Source of the DNA: Echinicola vietnamensis DSM 17526
GTDB taxonomy: Bacteria > Bacteroidota > Bacteroidia > Cytophagales > Cyclobacteriaceae
Direction: 5' to 3'
DNA: 64,000 bases
Assembly (NCBI RefSeq): GCF_000325705.1
Contig: NC_019904.1
Location: 3,970,001 to 4,034,000, forward strand
Shown: positions 17,639 to 27,417 of the stretch, piece after piece
Numbering within the stretch: the first letter of the stretch is position 1
Layout: each line of letters begins with the position of its first letter
Notes under the pieces: generated by a model
The model's input: only the letters and a program-made list of their open reading frames with translations
What the model was told of the DNA's origin: nothing
Database searches by the model: none
Made by a program: the position numbers and the translations under genes

Positions 17639-18237
17639 CGACGATTTTCTAAATTTTTATTCTTATGTAAAGGTAATTTTAATTTTTTCTCCATGGAATG
17701 ATTTCTTCCATAAATAGCATGCTATACCATAATAAACGTGCCAGAAATGTGCGTATTAGTAGCTGATGTGAAATAGAATCAAGGGGCAAAGTGAAAAAGG
17801 AAGGCATCATGCCATATCACGGACGCGTATTCGTTATATCGCGGATCATGCGGAAAAGTTTGGGGAAGTGGCCGTCCGTTCAAGGATTGCCCCCAGTAAG
17901 TGGTAAAGTGTCAAATAGGCGGTAGGGGATTATCCTACAAGGCAGCTATCCATCCATGCCGCTAACACTCCCATTTTTAGGCCGATGGAAGCAGCCTATC
18001 ATCTTTACAATACTTCTGTAAATGTGTCAATATTCATCCCTCCAAAAATATGGCTTGACCCCGTAAAGTTCGGTCACGAAATACTCAAGACTCAATTCTT
18101 AATGTAGGAATGGCGTCATTTATCTTGACCAATTCCCACGGTGAGCAAAAACAGTCTTTCAATCAGGGGGGTATGGCCAAGTAGGGTAGATCCAGGCATG
18201 GATGATCGCCCAAGAGCGATCATCCACCACTAACCTT
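17639..18237. other. Intergenic region without recognisable gene
   Basis: These 599 bases separate the M43 protease gene end from the PASTA gene start. I see no credible coding frame and no repeat shared with the rest of the window. The only clear structure is the hairpin at 18201-18224. The minus-strand promoter of the PASTA unit should be in the A/T-rich part at 17641-17700. Confidence 0.5.
18201..18224 (-). terminator. Hairpin after the M43 protease gene
   Basis: GATGATCGC and GCGATCATC form a perfect 9-base stem with a 6-base loop, 14 bases after the protease stop. A T run is missing, so termination efficiency is uncertain. Confidence 0.5.
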
Positions 18238-21200
18238 TTATCGAATAATCAGTCGCTTGGTGAGCGAAAGCGTTTCACTCTGGATTTTAATGATGAATAT
18301 GCCCTTGGCAAATAGCTCCGAACTGAAGGAATAGGTTTGGTTAAGGGTGCCGGGGTAAACCACATCATGCGCCACTTGGCCACTGGTGCTGACAATTTGG
18401 ATACGAACATCTTCCCGCTGAGGGAGGTTAAAGGCCAAGTTGAAAATACTGGTGGCCGGATTAGGGTATAAAACGGCATCTCCATCCGAGGGGTAAACCG
18501 GGTTTGGATTATCAGAAAGGAACAATTCGATGTTGTCCAAGTAAATGGGCTGTGTGTTTTCCGTGCCATTCTCCAAGACAAATGCAATCCTTACTTTTTC
18601 ACTGCCATCCCCAGTAAATTCGGAGAGATCAACAAATTCCTTTACAAATTCATTGGGGGTATTGGGATTAACAGGACTATCTCCAGTGATGGTGTTCAGG
18701 GTTTCCCCCTCATAGATGGCCACTTGCTGCCCAAAGGTATTGCCACCGTCCAAACTCAGCATCACTTTTAGCCGCGTGTTTCCGGTAATTCCACTTGCCG
18801 CCCGGTCAAAGAAAATACTGGCCCTGCTAGTATTGCTCAAATCCATCAGTGGTGATCCCAGCCAATAGGTGTTGCCATTGGTTTGTGTTTGAAGGACCGC
18901 CAAGTTGTCGTTTTGGCCCCCGTCTTTTGTGACCACTTCCCAAGCGGTCTGCCCATTTTCGGGGTTGACGGTGACCCAAGGATCCAGTTCGGGCAGGTTA
19001 TCAAAATATTGTCGCCAAGGAACAGCGACCGTGGCTGCGTCTTGATAAAAGTAGCGTTCTAATTCCTGCAAATTGCTGGCATTCTGGTCGTAATTAGGGG
19101 AGTGAAAACGGTATTCCACTCCATTTAATTCATCCCTGAGCAAAGAGGGGAGTTCGAGGGCTACCTGTTCGCCCGGAGCAATGTCCATGTCTTCCAGTGT
19201 CAAGAGGGATTGAGCAAAACCGTTTAGCACACGGTCTACCAATAAGGTGTTAATGGCCAATTGCCCCGTATTGGTCAGGTGGATCACATCGTTTTCCTGG
19301 CTTCCATCTGGCAAAGGTGAAGGACTGGCCAGCTCGTCCAAGGTATAGCTGTAATTGGTCGCTTGGTTTGGATTGAGGCGGATGTCTTTTAAATATAGGT
19401 TGTTCCCAAATCCATTGATGGTGATGAATGCTATCCTGATATTGCCTTCGTCGGCATAAGGGCTAAGGTCCACTACTTCCGTTCGGAAGTTACGCTGTGA
19501 GGAGGGAATAAATTCTGCCGTGGAGGCTGTGGCTGTTTCAAGACGCTCTTGGGACTTCTGATAAGGAGGATTGATAAAATCAAAGGTGTTACCACAATCT
19601 GTGGATATGCCGATGATCAACTGGTCATCCAATCCCGTTTGTGGGTACCGCGCATAAGCCATGTCAAAAACCAGCTGTGCATCAGGGAACTGTGCAAGGT
19701 TAATCTGCGGCGAAATCAGGTAATCTGTGGCACCACTAGTTTCATAATTATAAAAATTCAACCGAAGTGCCTCGACTGATTGGCCGTCCAAGGTTAACGG
19801 TTGGGTTTCCCACGTAAGTGCCTCATCTTCATTTTTCACTGTCCATACGGAATTGAAATCCCCTGATGAATAGGTGTAAGGTAACGATAAATTGGGCTGT
19901 ATGACGGGGGAGGTAGCGCGGGTATTATTAGTGCTGTTTTCATCCGCGCCGCCATTGACGGATACGATCTCTGCCACAAAATTATTGCCTGAAGGAGCCA
20001 CCTGTATGGAAGCAAAGGAAAGGGTGTCAGCATCTCCCTGGTCAAGGTCAAGGCTGAATGACTTTTGTTCCAATACCTGGCCATTTAGGCGAATGGCCAC
20101 TTCAGCACTTGTAAGGGAATTGGTCCCTGCGTTATAAACACTTATTTGCGGTGTAATGGTGGTCGAGCAGATATAATCTTTAGGATCAATAACGGTTTCA
20201 ATCGCAAGGTCATGAGCAAAGATTTGGGGATCCTGGGTTGCACGGTTATTGATCAGGGAAACCCTTCGAGGGCTGTTGGCGAGGACCACATTCATCCTTT
20301 CCAGCTGTCCTTGGGTGAACAGGTTCATGCAGGCGTCCGGGGTATAGTCCATGTAGTTTTGGATCATGTCCAAGTTGCCACAGGTGGCCCGGTCCGTTTG
20401 GCAATTACTATTGGGTCCGTTTTGGTCAGGAGTGTCGTTGACGAAGTCATCCACATCACACCCGCCATCACCCCAGATATGTCTTAGTCCAAGGAAATGG
20501 CCTATTTCATGAGTGGTGGTTCGGCCCTGAGAGGCATTTATGGCGCTTCCTCCTTCACCAAAATATTCATAATCAATGGTTACCCCGTCGGTTTCTTTGG
20601 CAGTAGGAGGAAAGTTAAGCCCGTCCAAATCAGATAAAGGGAAAGTAGCATAACCTAAGTTAATGGAAGTCAATGGGGCGACCCATATGTTTAAATACTC
20701 TTCAGAATTCCAATAGGAAAGTTGGCTGAGCCGTGGAGCATCGGATTGGTCATATTCTGATTGGCTTCCCTGAACCCTTACTATTCCATTGGTGGGCAAA
20801 CCTCTGGGATCCTGCTTGGCCAGAACAAATTGGATGTTGGCGTTGGCGGCTACAGGCTGGAAGGCTGTCAGGGTATTGGCTGCATCTGGATTGGTGCGGT
20901 TATAATCTTCGTTAAGGATGCGGATCTGCGCTTCGATCTGCTCAAGTGGGATGTTGGCACCTTGGCCAAGTGGTTCTCCATTATGGATCACGTGCACGAC
21001 CACAGGAATGAGCCGAACTTCATCCATTGTCGTCCTCAGGTTGGCACTTTTGCGGTCTTGGATTTTATCTTCCATCCAAGCCTCAAAATATTCCTTCGAG
21101 CCAAAAATCCCTAAAGCTTCCATTTGTTTCTGCTCCATCAGGGGAGCAGTGCACTTTTCAAGGGGGACTTGGGAGGAAGTGTTTAAGGAAGGCGTCAGCA

Positions 21201-21288
21201 GCTGCTGGGCAAAAAGTGTTGCACTATTTATAAATAACAAAAAGGATAGTACCAACCCTATCCTTAAAATCAGTATTATCCTTTTCAT
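18238..21288 (-). CDS. M43 (pappalysin-like) zinc metalloprotease with T9SS sorting domain
   Basis: The 1016-residue protein has a signal peptide, a propeptide-like region, and an M43 metalloprotease domain with the metzincin motif H260-E-I-G-H264-x5-H270 and a Met-turn region (NYMDYTPDACMNLFT at about 315). Two beta-sandwich segments, probably choice-of-anchor J/MAM-like, fill the middle, and a type A sorting domain (YPNPATSIFNLAFNL ... GIFIIKIQSE, RLIIR) closes the protein. It is therefore a secreted or surface protease exported by the type IX system. It starts 23 bases after the nifU-like stop, so it may be cotranscribed with mrp and nifU, which would be functionally odd. Confidence 0.93.
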   Translation of the reverse strand: MKRIILILRIGLVLSFLLFINSATLFAQQLLTPSLNTSSQVPLEKCTAPLMEQKQMEALGIFGSKEYFEAWMEDKIQDRKSANLRTTMDEVRLIPVVVHVIHNGEPLGQGANIPLEQIEAQIRILNEDYNRTNPDAANTLTAFQPVAANANIQFVLAKQDPRGLPTNGIVRVQGSQSEYDQSDAPRLSQLSYWNSEEYLNIWVAPLTSINLGYATFPLSDLDGLNFPPTAKETDGVTIDYEYFGEGGSAINASQGRTTTHEIGHFLGLRHIWGDGGCDVDDFVNDTPDQNGPNSNCQTDRATCGNLDMIQNYMDYTPDACMNLFTQGQLERMNVVLANSPRRVSLINNRATQDPQIFAHDLAIETVIDPKDYICSTTITPQISVYNAGTNSLTSAEVAIRLNGQVLEQKSFSLDLDQGDADTLSFASIQVAPSGNNFVAEIVSVNGGADENSTNNTRATSPVIQPNLSLPYTYSSGDFNSVWTVKNEDEALTWETQPLTLDGQSVEALRLNFYNYETSGATDYLISPQINLAQFPDAQLVFDMAYARYPQTGLDDQLIIGISTDCGNTFDFINPPYQKSQERLETATASTAEFIPSSQRNFRTEVVDLSPYADEGNIRIAFITINGFGNNLYLKDIRLNPNQATNYSYTLDELASPSPLPDGSQENDVIHLTNTGQLAINTLLVDRVLNGFAQSLLTLEDMDIAPGEQVALELPSLLRDELNGVEYRFHSPNYDQNASNLQELERYFYQDAATVAVPWRQYFDNLPELDPWVTVNPENGQTAWEVVTKDGGQNDNLAVLQTQTNGNTYWLGSPLMDLSNTSRASIFFDRAASGITGNTRLKVMLSLDGGNTFGQQVAIYEGETLNTITGDSPVNPNTPNEFVKEFVDLSEFTGDGSEKVRIAFVLENGTENTQPIYLDNIELFLSDNPNPVYPSDGDAVLYPNPATSIFNLAFNLPQREDVRIQIVSTSGQVAHDVVYPGTLNQTYSFSSELFAKGIFIIKIQSETLSLTKRLIIR

Positions 21289-21311
21289 TAAAAACGGCTT
21301 CTGTCTAAATT

Positions 21312-21563
21312 TTACTCCGAAACGGAAATATTGATGGCTTCTACTCGGTTAATTTCCGGAATGGCTTTTTTGACCGCTTCTTCCACACCGGCCTTCAGGG
21401 TCATGGTGGACATCGGACAAGAGCTGCACGTTCCGGTAAGTTCTAATTGGAGAACCATTTCATCCGTAAGGTCTACTATTTTGACATTGCCACCATCTGC
21501 TTCTAGGTACGGACGAATGGTGTCCAATGCTTTTTCTATTTTTCCAATGAGTGCTGTTTCCAT
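21312..21563 (-). CDS. NifU-type Fe-S cluster scaffold protein
   Basis: This 83-residue protein is a stand-alone C-terminal NifU domain: DTIRPYLEADGGNVKIV at about residue 15-30 and the cluster-binding C46-x-x-C49 (GTCSSCPMS). It assembles and transfers Fe-S clusters in the cytoplasm. It lies 8 bases downstream of the mrp gene, a common Bacteroidota pair for Fe-S cluster delivery. Confidence 0.94.
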   Translation of the reverse strand: METALIGKIEKALDTIRPYLEADGGNVKIVDLTDEMVLQLELTGTCSSCPMSTMTLKAGVEEAVKKAIPEINRVEAINISVSE

Positions 21564-21571
21564 TTTTTCTA

Positions 21572-22666
21572 TTAGGTATTTACCTGTACTACCTTGGTTT
21601 TACTTTTTTCTGCATTTCGGATGGCGACTTGTCTGGCCATGGCCTCGGCCAAATCAGAAAATGCCTTTTGTGTAATGCCTTCTTTCAGCACGGCAGGATA
21701 GCCGGTATCTCCACTTTCCCTAATGCTCTGTACAATAGGGATTTCTCCCAAAAAGGGTACTTCATGCTTCCTCGCCAATCGCTGCCCGCCTTCTTTACCG
21801 AAAAGGTAATACTTGTTTTCCGGTAACTCTTCAGGTGTAAAATAAGCCATATTTTCCACAACACCTAAAACGGGAACGTTTATTTGGGGCTGCTTAAACA
21901 TGGACAATCCTTTGGTGGCGTCTGCCAAGGCTACCTTTTGTGGGGTGGTCACGATAATGGCACCGGTTACCGGTACGGTCTGTACCATGGTAAGGTGGAT
22001 ATCGGAGGTTCCCGGAGGCAGATCGATCAACAAATAATCCAATTCACCCCATTCCACATCGCCAATAAACTGCTTTAGTGCCGAACTGGCCATGGGGCCT
22101 CTCCATACCACGGCACTGTCTGCTGGGGTCAAGAAACCGATGGACATCAGCTTTACCCCATACTGCTCGATGGGAACGATGATGTTCTTGCCATTTTCCT
22201 GCTTGACGGCCGGCTGTTCGCCTTCTACGTTAAACATAACGGGGATAGAAGGACCGGAGATGTCAGCATCTACCAATCCTACTTTGGCACCTGTATTGGC
22301 CAAGGCAACCGCGAGGTTTGCCGAGCAGGTGGATTTGCCGACACCACCTTTGCCAGAAGCAATGGCAATGATGTTTTTGACGTTGGGCAATAGCGGAGAA
22401 TTGTCTCTGACCGTGGTGACATTGGAGGTCATGGTAATGTCCATTTCCAGTGACTCACCAAACTCCTTTATCAGCGCCTCTTCACAGTTCCCTCTGATGA
22501 GCTCTTTGAGCGGACATGCTGGGGTCGTCAATACTACCTTAAAACTCAATTTCTTGTCTTCGACCTCGATATCTTGAATCATGCCAAGGGTGACAAGGTC
22601 TTTTTTGAGATCCGGATCTTCTACGGTGGACAGGGCTTTGAGTACCTTTTCTTTACTAATGATCAT
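21572..22666 (-). CDS. mrp: Mrp/ApbC family Fe-S cluster carrier ATPase
   Basis: This 364-residue protein has an N-terminal MIP18/DUF59 domain (1-90, TPACPL motif at 48-53) and a P-loop NTPase domain with the deviant Walker A G105-KGGVGKST (105-113) and VDADISGPS. It binds and transfers Fe-S clusters, driven by ATP. In E. coli ApbC a C-terminal CxxC binds the cluster; at the equivalent place here (271-290) the sequence is ENMAYFTPEELPENKYYLFG without any cysteine. The gene leads an operon with nifU. Confidence 0.92.
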   Translation of the reverse strand: MIISKEKVLKALSTVEDPDLKKDLVTLGMIQDIEVEDKKLSFKVVLTTPACPLKELIRGNCEEALIKEFGESLEMDITMTSNVTTVRDNSPLLPNVKNIIAIASGKGGVGKSTCSANLAVALANTGAKVGLVDADISGPSIPVMFNVEGEQPAVKQENGKNIIVPIEQYGVKLMSIGFLTPADSAVVWRGPMASSALKQFIGDVEWGELDYLLIDLPPGTSDIHLTMVQTVPVTGAIIVTTPQKVALADATKGLSMFKQPQINVPVLGVVENMAYFTPEELPENKYYLFGKEGGQRLARKHEVPFLGEIPIVQSIRESGDTGYPAVLKEGITQKAFSDLAEAMARQVAIRNAEKSKTKVVQVNT

Positions 22667-22880
22667 TACAACGTGTAAATTTTGCGCAATTTAGTGCTTA
22701 ATTGGTGCGAAATAAAATTATTGTGTTCATTTATCGGGAAATCGAATCCTTGGTCAATTGGCACAGGATAAATAAACCTTCAGCTTACCTCGAACCTTCC
22801 ATTACTCCTACAACCTCGTTTGGTAGGGAATAGTTTCTTTTTAGAACGGTGCTAGAAAAGGAACTTTCCTTGGACTTTTC

Positions 22881-22888
22881 TATCTTTG
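22881..22888 (+). promoter_or_regulatory. Candidate -7 box of dnaG
   Basis: TATCTTTG matches the Bacteroidota TAnnTTTG consensus, 20 bases before the dnaG start. I see no clear -33 element. Confidence 0.5.
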
Positions 22889-22908
22889 AGATGAATTAAG
22901 CATGAGTC

Positions 22909-24858
22909 ATGGCATTAAGTAATATAACGACAGAAAAAGTAAAGGAGCGAGTAGATATTGAGGAGGTCGTAAATGACTACGTTTCATTAAAGAAAAAGGG
23001 TCAAAACCTGTGGGCATGCTGTCCTTTTCATAATGAAAAATCCCCTTCTTTCTCTGTTTCGCCGGCCAAGCAGATCTATAAATGTTTTGGTTGCGGTGCA
23101 GCGGGGGATGCCCTGAAATTTGTGATGGACATAGAGGGCATCGGGTTCAATGAGGCGATCAAGCACTTGGCCCAAAAATATGGCATTGAGATCGAAGAGG
23201 AAAAAGCTGCCACACCGGAAGAAGTCCAAGCCTATAATGAGCGGGAAAGCCTTTATATTGTCCAAGGATTTGCAAGGGACCATTTTTCCAAAAACCTACT
23301 GGAGTCCGATGAAGGAAAATCGGTAGGGCTGAGCTATTTTAAGGAAAGAGGCTTCAACCTTTCCACCATAGAAAAGTTCGATTTGGGCTATGCCATGGAC
23401 AGCTGGGATCACCTGCACCAAGCAGCCCACACGGCCGGCCACTCAGATGATATTTTGCTAAAGGGCGGGTTGATCCTTCAAAAGGAGGGAGACCCTTCCC
23501 GGAAATATGACCGCTTCCGTGGCCGGGTGGTGTTTACCATCCATAATTTGGCAGGCAAGCCCATTGCTTTTGGTGCCCGGATACTCACCAATGACAAAAA
23601 GCAACCCAAGTACATCAATTCGCCGGAGACGGCCATCTACCATAAAAGTGATGTGCTCTATGGGATTTACCAAGCCAAGCAGGCCATTCGAAGCCAAGAT
23701 AATTGCTATTTGGTAGAAGGATATACCGATGTGATCTCCATGCACCTTTCGGGCATCGAAAACGTGGTCGCTTCATCGGGAACCTCGTTGACCGAAAGTC
23801 AAATCAAGCTGATCAAACGGTTTACGGATAACGTAACCGTCCTCTATGATGGTGATGCTGCAGGTATCAAGGCATCCCTTCGCGGCATCGACATGTTGCT
23901 GGAAGGAGGGCTAAATGTAAAAGCCGTGGTGTTTCCTGAGGGTGATGACCCGGACAGCTATTCCCGGAAAGTAGGATCAGAGGCATTCCAAGCCTACTTG
24001 CATGACCATGCCCGGGATTTTATTGCCTTTAAGATCGAGCTGTATGCCGAGGAAGCAGCACATGATCCGATCAAGCGGGCAGATACGGTACGACAAGTCG
24101 TGCAGAGCGTGGCCAAAATTCCCGATCCGATCACCCGTTCGGTGTATGTAAAAGAATCTGCCAGGCTGCTCAAGATGGACGAGGACATTGTACTGGCAGA
24201 GCTGAACAAAATCCTCCTGAAAGGGCAGAAGGATGCCTATTACAAGGACAAGCAACAGGGGCCTCCCCCGGCAATGGATACACCCTTTGAGGATTTTCTC
24301 CCAGAAGAGAAAACCAAATGGTCTTCCTCCGATGTTTTGGCCAAGCAGGAAAGGGAAATGATGAGGCTTTTGGTAACCTATGGGTTTGAAAAGGTGTCGG
24401 ATGATCTGCATGTGTGCGAGTATTTGATTCAGGAAACAGGAGATGTCTCCTTTCAGACGCCGATATACCAGAAGTTATTTGTTGAATACAAACGGGCCCT
24501 TAAAAAAGGGATACTTCCTGATGCAGAATATTTTATTAAGCTGGATGACAGTCAGCTGAAAGGGGAGGTGATCAATATGATTTCCCAACGGCACGAAATG
24601 TCTGACAATTGGGAACAAAAACACATGATCTATACGAACCGGGAATCGGATGACTTGCCGAGGACCACTTTCAATGAAATACTTCGCTTGAAGCGAAGGG
24701 TGCTGGAAAAAATGGTGGATGAAACCATGGAAAAAATCAAGGCGGCAGAAACGGAAGGTAAAGAAGATGAAGTGACAGATTTTCAGATGGTTTTGATTTC
24801 CCTGACCGGCTCTTTACGTGATATCAATAAGCAGCTGGGAACCGTTAAATCACGATAG
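22909..24858 (+). CDS. dnaG: DNA primase
   Basis: The enzyme makes RNA primers for replication. The 649-residue protein has the N-terminal zinc-binding domain with C38, H41, C59 and C62, a core RNA polymerase domain with a TOPRIM fold (EGYTDV at about 268, then LYDGDAAGIKAS at about 312), and a C-terminal helicase-interaction region from about 470. Length and start fit bacterial DnaG. It is divergent from mrp and is followed 83 bases later by ribBA, which has its own -7 box. Confidence 0.96.
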   Translation: MALSNITTEKVKERVDIEEVVNDYVSLKKKGQNLWACCPFHNEKSPSFSVSPAKQIYKCFGCGAAGDALKFVMDIEGIGFNEAIKHLAQKYGIEIEEEKAATPEEVQAYNERESLYIVQGFARDHFSKNLLESDEGKSVGLSYFKERGFNLSTIEKFDLGYAMDSWDHLHQAAHTAGHSDDILLKGGLILQKEGDPSRKYDRFRGRVVFTIHNLAGKPIAFGARILTNDKKQPKYINSPETAIYHKSDVLYGIYQAKQAIRSQDNCYLVEGYTDVISMHLSGIENVVASSGTSLTESQIKLIKRFTDNVTVLYDGDAAGIKASLRGIDMLLEGGLNVKAVVFPEGDDPDSYSRKVGSEAFQAYLHDHARDFIAFKIELYAEEAAHDPIKRADTVRQVVQSVAKIPDPITRSVYVKESARLLKMDEDIVLAELNKILLKGQKDAYYKDKQQGPPPAMDTPFEDFLPEEKTKWSSSDVLAKQEREMMRLLVTYGFEKVSDDLHVCEYLIQETGDVSFQTPIYQKLFVEYKRALKKGILPDAEYFIKLDDSQLKGEVINMISQRHEMSDNWEQKHMIYTNRESDDLPRTTFNEILRLKRRVLEKMVDETMEKIKAAETEGKEDEVTDFQMVLISLTGSLRDINKQLGTVKSR

Positions 24859-24903
24859 ACCAAACTAAATAAGGGGTTTCTCGGTTTTAGAGAATAAAGG
24901 GTG

Positions 24904-24911
24904 TATTTTTG
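24904..24911 (+). promoter_or_regulatory. Candidate -7 box of ribBA
   Basis: TATTTTTG matches TAnnTTTG, 30 bases before the chosen ATG. A TTTT at 24885-24888 may act as a weak -33 element. It makes an upstream TTG start for ribBA unlikely. Confidence 0.5.
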
Positions 24912-24941
24912 CACTTCGAATTGAGCATTGAAGAAAAAATT

Positions 24942-26177
24942 ATGGCTGAAGAAATTAAACTTGATTCCATTGAGGAAGCGATAGAAGCGATCAAAAACGG
25001 TGAAGTGGTCATTGTGGTAGATGATGAAGATCGCGAAAACGAAGGAGATTTCGTCTGTGCTGCAGAGAAAGTAACGCCTGAGATTATCAACTTTATGGCG
25101 ACCCACGGGCGAGGGCTTATCTGTGCGCCCATTATAGAAGATAGGTGTGAGGAGTTGGGACTGGAGTTGATGGTAGGACGGAACACCGCTACCTACGAAA
25201 CGCCATTTACCGTTTCGGTAGACTTGATCGGCCATGGTTGTACCACTGGAATTTCGGCCAGCGACCGTGCCAAAACCATCAAAGCCTTGATCGATGACGA
25301 TATTCATCCGGATGAGCTGGGCAAGCCGGGCCATATATTTCCATTAAAAGCCAAAAGAGGCGGAGTACTGAGAAGAACGGGCCATACCGAAGCGGCCATT
25401 GACTTGGCGAGATTGGCAGGACTTTATCCTGCTGGCGTGTTGGTGGAGATCATGAATGATGATGGTACCATGGCGCGTGTTCCTGATTTGGTAGAAGTGG
25501 CCAAGCGTTTCGATCTGAAATTGGTGAGCATCAAAGATCTCATTGCTTATAGATTGAAAAATGAGTCGCTGATCAAAAGGGAAATTGGTGTCGAAATGCC
25601 AACGGAATTCGGAGATTTTGACCTGATAGCATTCCGTCAGACCAATACAGATGAAATCCACATGGCCTTGGTTAAAGGAGAGTGGAAGGAAGGGGAGCCC
25701 ATCCTGGTAAGGGTACACTCATCCTGTGTGACCGGAGATATCTTCGGCTCTTGCAGGTGTGACTGTGGACCTCAGCTGCACAGTGCCATGGAAATGGTCA
25801 ATCAAGCTGGAAAAGGCGTGGTGCTTTACATGAACCAAGAAGGCCGTGGAATCGGGCTTATCAATAAACTAAAAGCTTACAAACTCCAAGAAGAAGGAAT
25901 GGACACCGTCCAGGCAAACCAAGCACTGGGCTTCCCCATGGACAAAAGGGATTATGGGGTAGGTGCCCAAATCTTACGAGACCTTGGCGTGTCCAAGATC
26001 AAACTGCTGACCAATAACCCAACCAAACGGGCTGGCCTATTGGGCTATGGTCTGGAAATAGTGGAAACGGTCGCCTTGGAAATCTCTCCAAATGCCCATA
26101 ACGAGCGCTACCTGACTACTAAGCGCGACAAAATGGGCCACCAAATCCTTAAAAAGGAAATCAACAAGATGAAATAA
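24942..26177 (+). CDS. ribBA: Bifunctional 3,4-dihydroxy-2-butanone-4-phosphate synthase / GTP cyclohydrolase II
   Basis: The enzyme feeds both branches of riboflavin synthesis: RibB (residues about 1-205) makes DHBP from ribulose 5-phosphate ([13 protein letters not shown] motif with metal-binding acids, [22 protein letters not shown]) and RibA (about 206-405) opens GTP ([23 protein letters not shown] with three zinc cysteines, [11 protein letters not shown]). Starting at ATG 24942 gives 411 residues; a TTG at 24909 would overlap the -7 box. It is followed by an intrinsic terminator. The leader is too short for an FMN riboswitch. Confidence 0.96.
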   Translation: MAEEIKLDSIEEAIEAIKNGEVVIVVDDEDRENEGDFVCAAEKVTPEIINFMATHGRGLICAPIIEDRCEELGLELMVGRNTATYETPFTVSVDLIGHGCTTGISASDRAKTIKALIDDDIHPDELGKPGHIFPLKAKRGGVLRRTGHTEAAIDLARLAGLYPAGVLVEIMNDDGTMARVPDLVEVAKRFDLKLVSIKDLIAYRLKNESLIKREIGVEMPTEFGDFDLIAFRQTNTDEIHMALVKGEWKEGEPILVRVHSSCVTGDIFGSCRCDCGPQLHSAMEMVNQAGKGVVLYMNQEGRGIGLINKLKAYKLQEEGMDTVQANQALGFPMDKRDYGVGAQILRDLGVSKIKLLTNNPTKRAGLLGYGLEIVETVALEISPNAHNERYLTTKRDKMGHQILKKEINKMK

Positions 26178-26479
26178 TTCGGGCAGCGTACGGCCTGTTG
26201 AATACGAGATGTTGCGGCTAAAGGCCAACAACACGAGGCTACTGATCAGAAAGGTAATTTCCGGTCAGTAGCTTTTTTTATGGGGTAAAAAAAGATCAAG
26301 CGATGCTAATGGAACGAAGTACAAGTTATGCTAGCACTTTACTGCTTGATTCGGAAATATCGTGTGAGATCAGCCTCATTTACGGTTTATTTTAACTTTT
26401 CTACTACTATTTGAGACATGATGTTTAACTAATTCGTCTATATTTTCGTTAGTTTAAAGTAGAATCAAATCCAATTGCC
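26178..26479. other. Intergenic region ribBA / hypothetical gene
   Basis: The 302 bases hold the ribBA terminator and then A/T-rich sequence with TATTTTCG at about 26441, one base off the -7 consensus, which may drive the next gene. No gene is visible. Confidence 0.5.
26237..26279 (+). terminator. Intrinsic terminator after ribBA
   Basis: GCTACTGATC and GGTCAGTAGC pair with one mismatch and are followed by seven T. Confidence 0.85.
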
Positions 26480-27115
26480 ATGAAAAGACTCCTTCCAATT
26501 ATCGTTTTGCTGTTTGTGGGCGTGCATATTGCTGGCGCACAGAATTTTCCATCGCAAGTTTGGCACGATGGTACTTTGTACCTAGCTAATGGTGAAGTTT
26601 ATAAGGGAAAAGTAAAGTATGACTTGGAAAAAAACATTGTGCAGCTCCAAAGTGAAGGTGTTCACACCTATAACAGCTCATCGATTTCACGCTTTGAAAT
26701 ATTCGATGAGTTTTATGGCGGCATGCGTTCTTTTTACAGCCTTCCCTTTGATGTGAACAATAACAATTACGAGGTGCCGATCTTTTTCGAATTGCTGACC
26801 GAAGGAGAGGATATTACGCTGTTGTGCAGGGAATACATCACCACAGATACCCGCAATATGGGAATGTACAGCATGTACATGTCTCCCATGTATGGCCCAC
26901 CCATGAGTTCGACCAATAAATTGGCATTCGATTATTTCTTTTTAACCGACGGCAAGATCGTGGAATACAGCCAAAAGCGGAAGGACCTGTTGGGCTATAT
27001 GGAGGACCGGGAAGATGAAGTCAAACTATACATGCGGAAAAACAGACTTGACTGTGACCGACGAGGTGACTTACTGCGCATTACGGCCTACTATAATCAA
27101 TTAAAAGACCAATAG
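26480..27115 (+). CDS. Secreted hypothetical protein
   Basis: This 211-residue protein has a clear signal peptide (MKRLLPIIVLLFVGVHIAGAQ) and a mature part beginning with a beta-rich segment (WHDGTLYLANGEVYKGKVKYD ... NSSSISRFEIFDE), then a Met- and Pro-rich stretch (GMYSMYMSPMYGPPMSS) at about 135-150 and a charged helical tail. I recognise no family with a known function; similar lone secreted proteins are common in Cyclobacteriaceae. It stands alone between two terminators. Confidence 0.75.
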   Translation: MKRLLPIIVLLFVGVHIAGAQNFPSQVWHDGTLYLANGEVYKGKVKYDLEKNIVQLQSEGVHTYNSSSISRFEIFDEFYGGMRSFYSLPFDVNNNNYEVPIFFELLTEGEDITLLCREYITTDTRNMGMYSMYMSPMYGPPMSSTNKLAFDYFFLTDGKIVEYSQKRKDLLGYMEDREDEVKLYMRKNRLDCDRRGDLLRITAYYNQLKDQ

Positions 27116-27157
27116 GCAAGGATTAGGGAAGGAAGTTTATGAAATCATTAAGTATCA

Positions 27158-27197
27158 AAAGCATGATGGATAGGGGTTCCATCATGCTTTGTTTTTA
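27158..27197 (+). terminator. Intrinsic terminator of the hypothetical gene
   Basis: AAAGCATGATGGA and TCCATCATGCTTT form a perfect 13-base stem with a 7-base loop, followed by GTTTTT. Confidence 0.9.
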
Positions 27198-27232
27198 GAG
27201 GCATTATCGTAAATTTGAACAGTGGGAAGGGT

Positions 27233-27317
27233 ATTAAACCCAGAATATGCATTAGCCGATCTGTTACGACCTAATACTGCTTTCACCACGATTCCTAATG
27301 CATAAGCCGGGCTATAG
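27233..27317. repeat. Dispersed palindromic element, short copy
   Basis: ATTAAACCCAGAATATGCATTAG at the left and CTAATGCATAAGCCGGGCTATAG at the right are inverted copies. The middle shares ACGACCTAATACTGCTT and TCACCACGATT with the long copy at 13877-14074, here joined directly. No coding potential. Confidence 0.6.
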
Positions 27318-27417
27318 TTTCCCTGATGCTGCCTGTATTGGTATCGATTAGGCATGTTAGGATCATATTTTTAGCACAAAGAAAATTTCAGGATATAAAT
27401 CATAAAACAACATTTTA

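Larger units (their letters stand above)
27116..27417. other. Intergenic region before surE
   Basis: These 302 bases contain the terminator of the hypothetical gene, the short palindromic element and a TATTTTTA box at about 27365 that could serve surE. I see nothing else. Confidence 0.5.

Noticed and set aside
17639..18237. Decayed mobile element
   Set aside because: No terminal repeats, transposase remnants or similarity to other repeats in the window could be seen.
24859..24941. FMN riboswitch before ribBA
   Set aside because: Only 83 bases separate dnaG from ribBA and a -7 box occupies the last part, so there is no room for an RFN element; none of its conserved segments is visible.
24909..24941. 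Upstream TTG start for ribBA
   Set aside because: It falls within the TATTTTTG -7 box and adds residues with no family counterpart.
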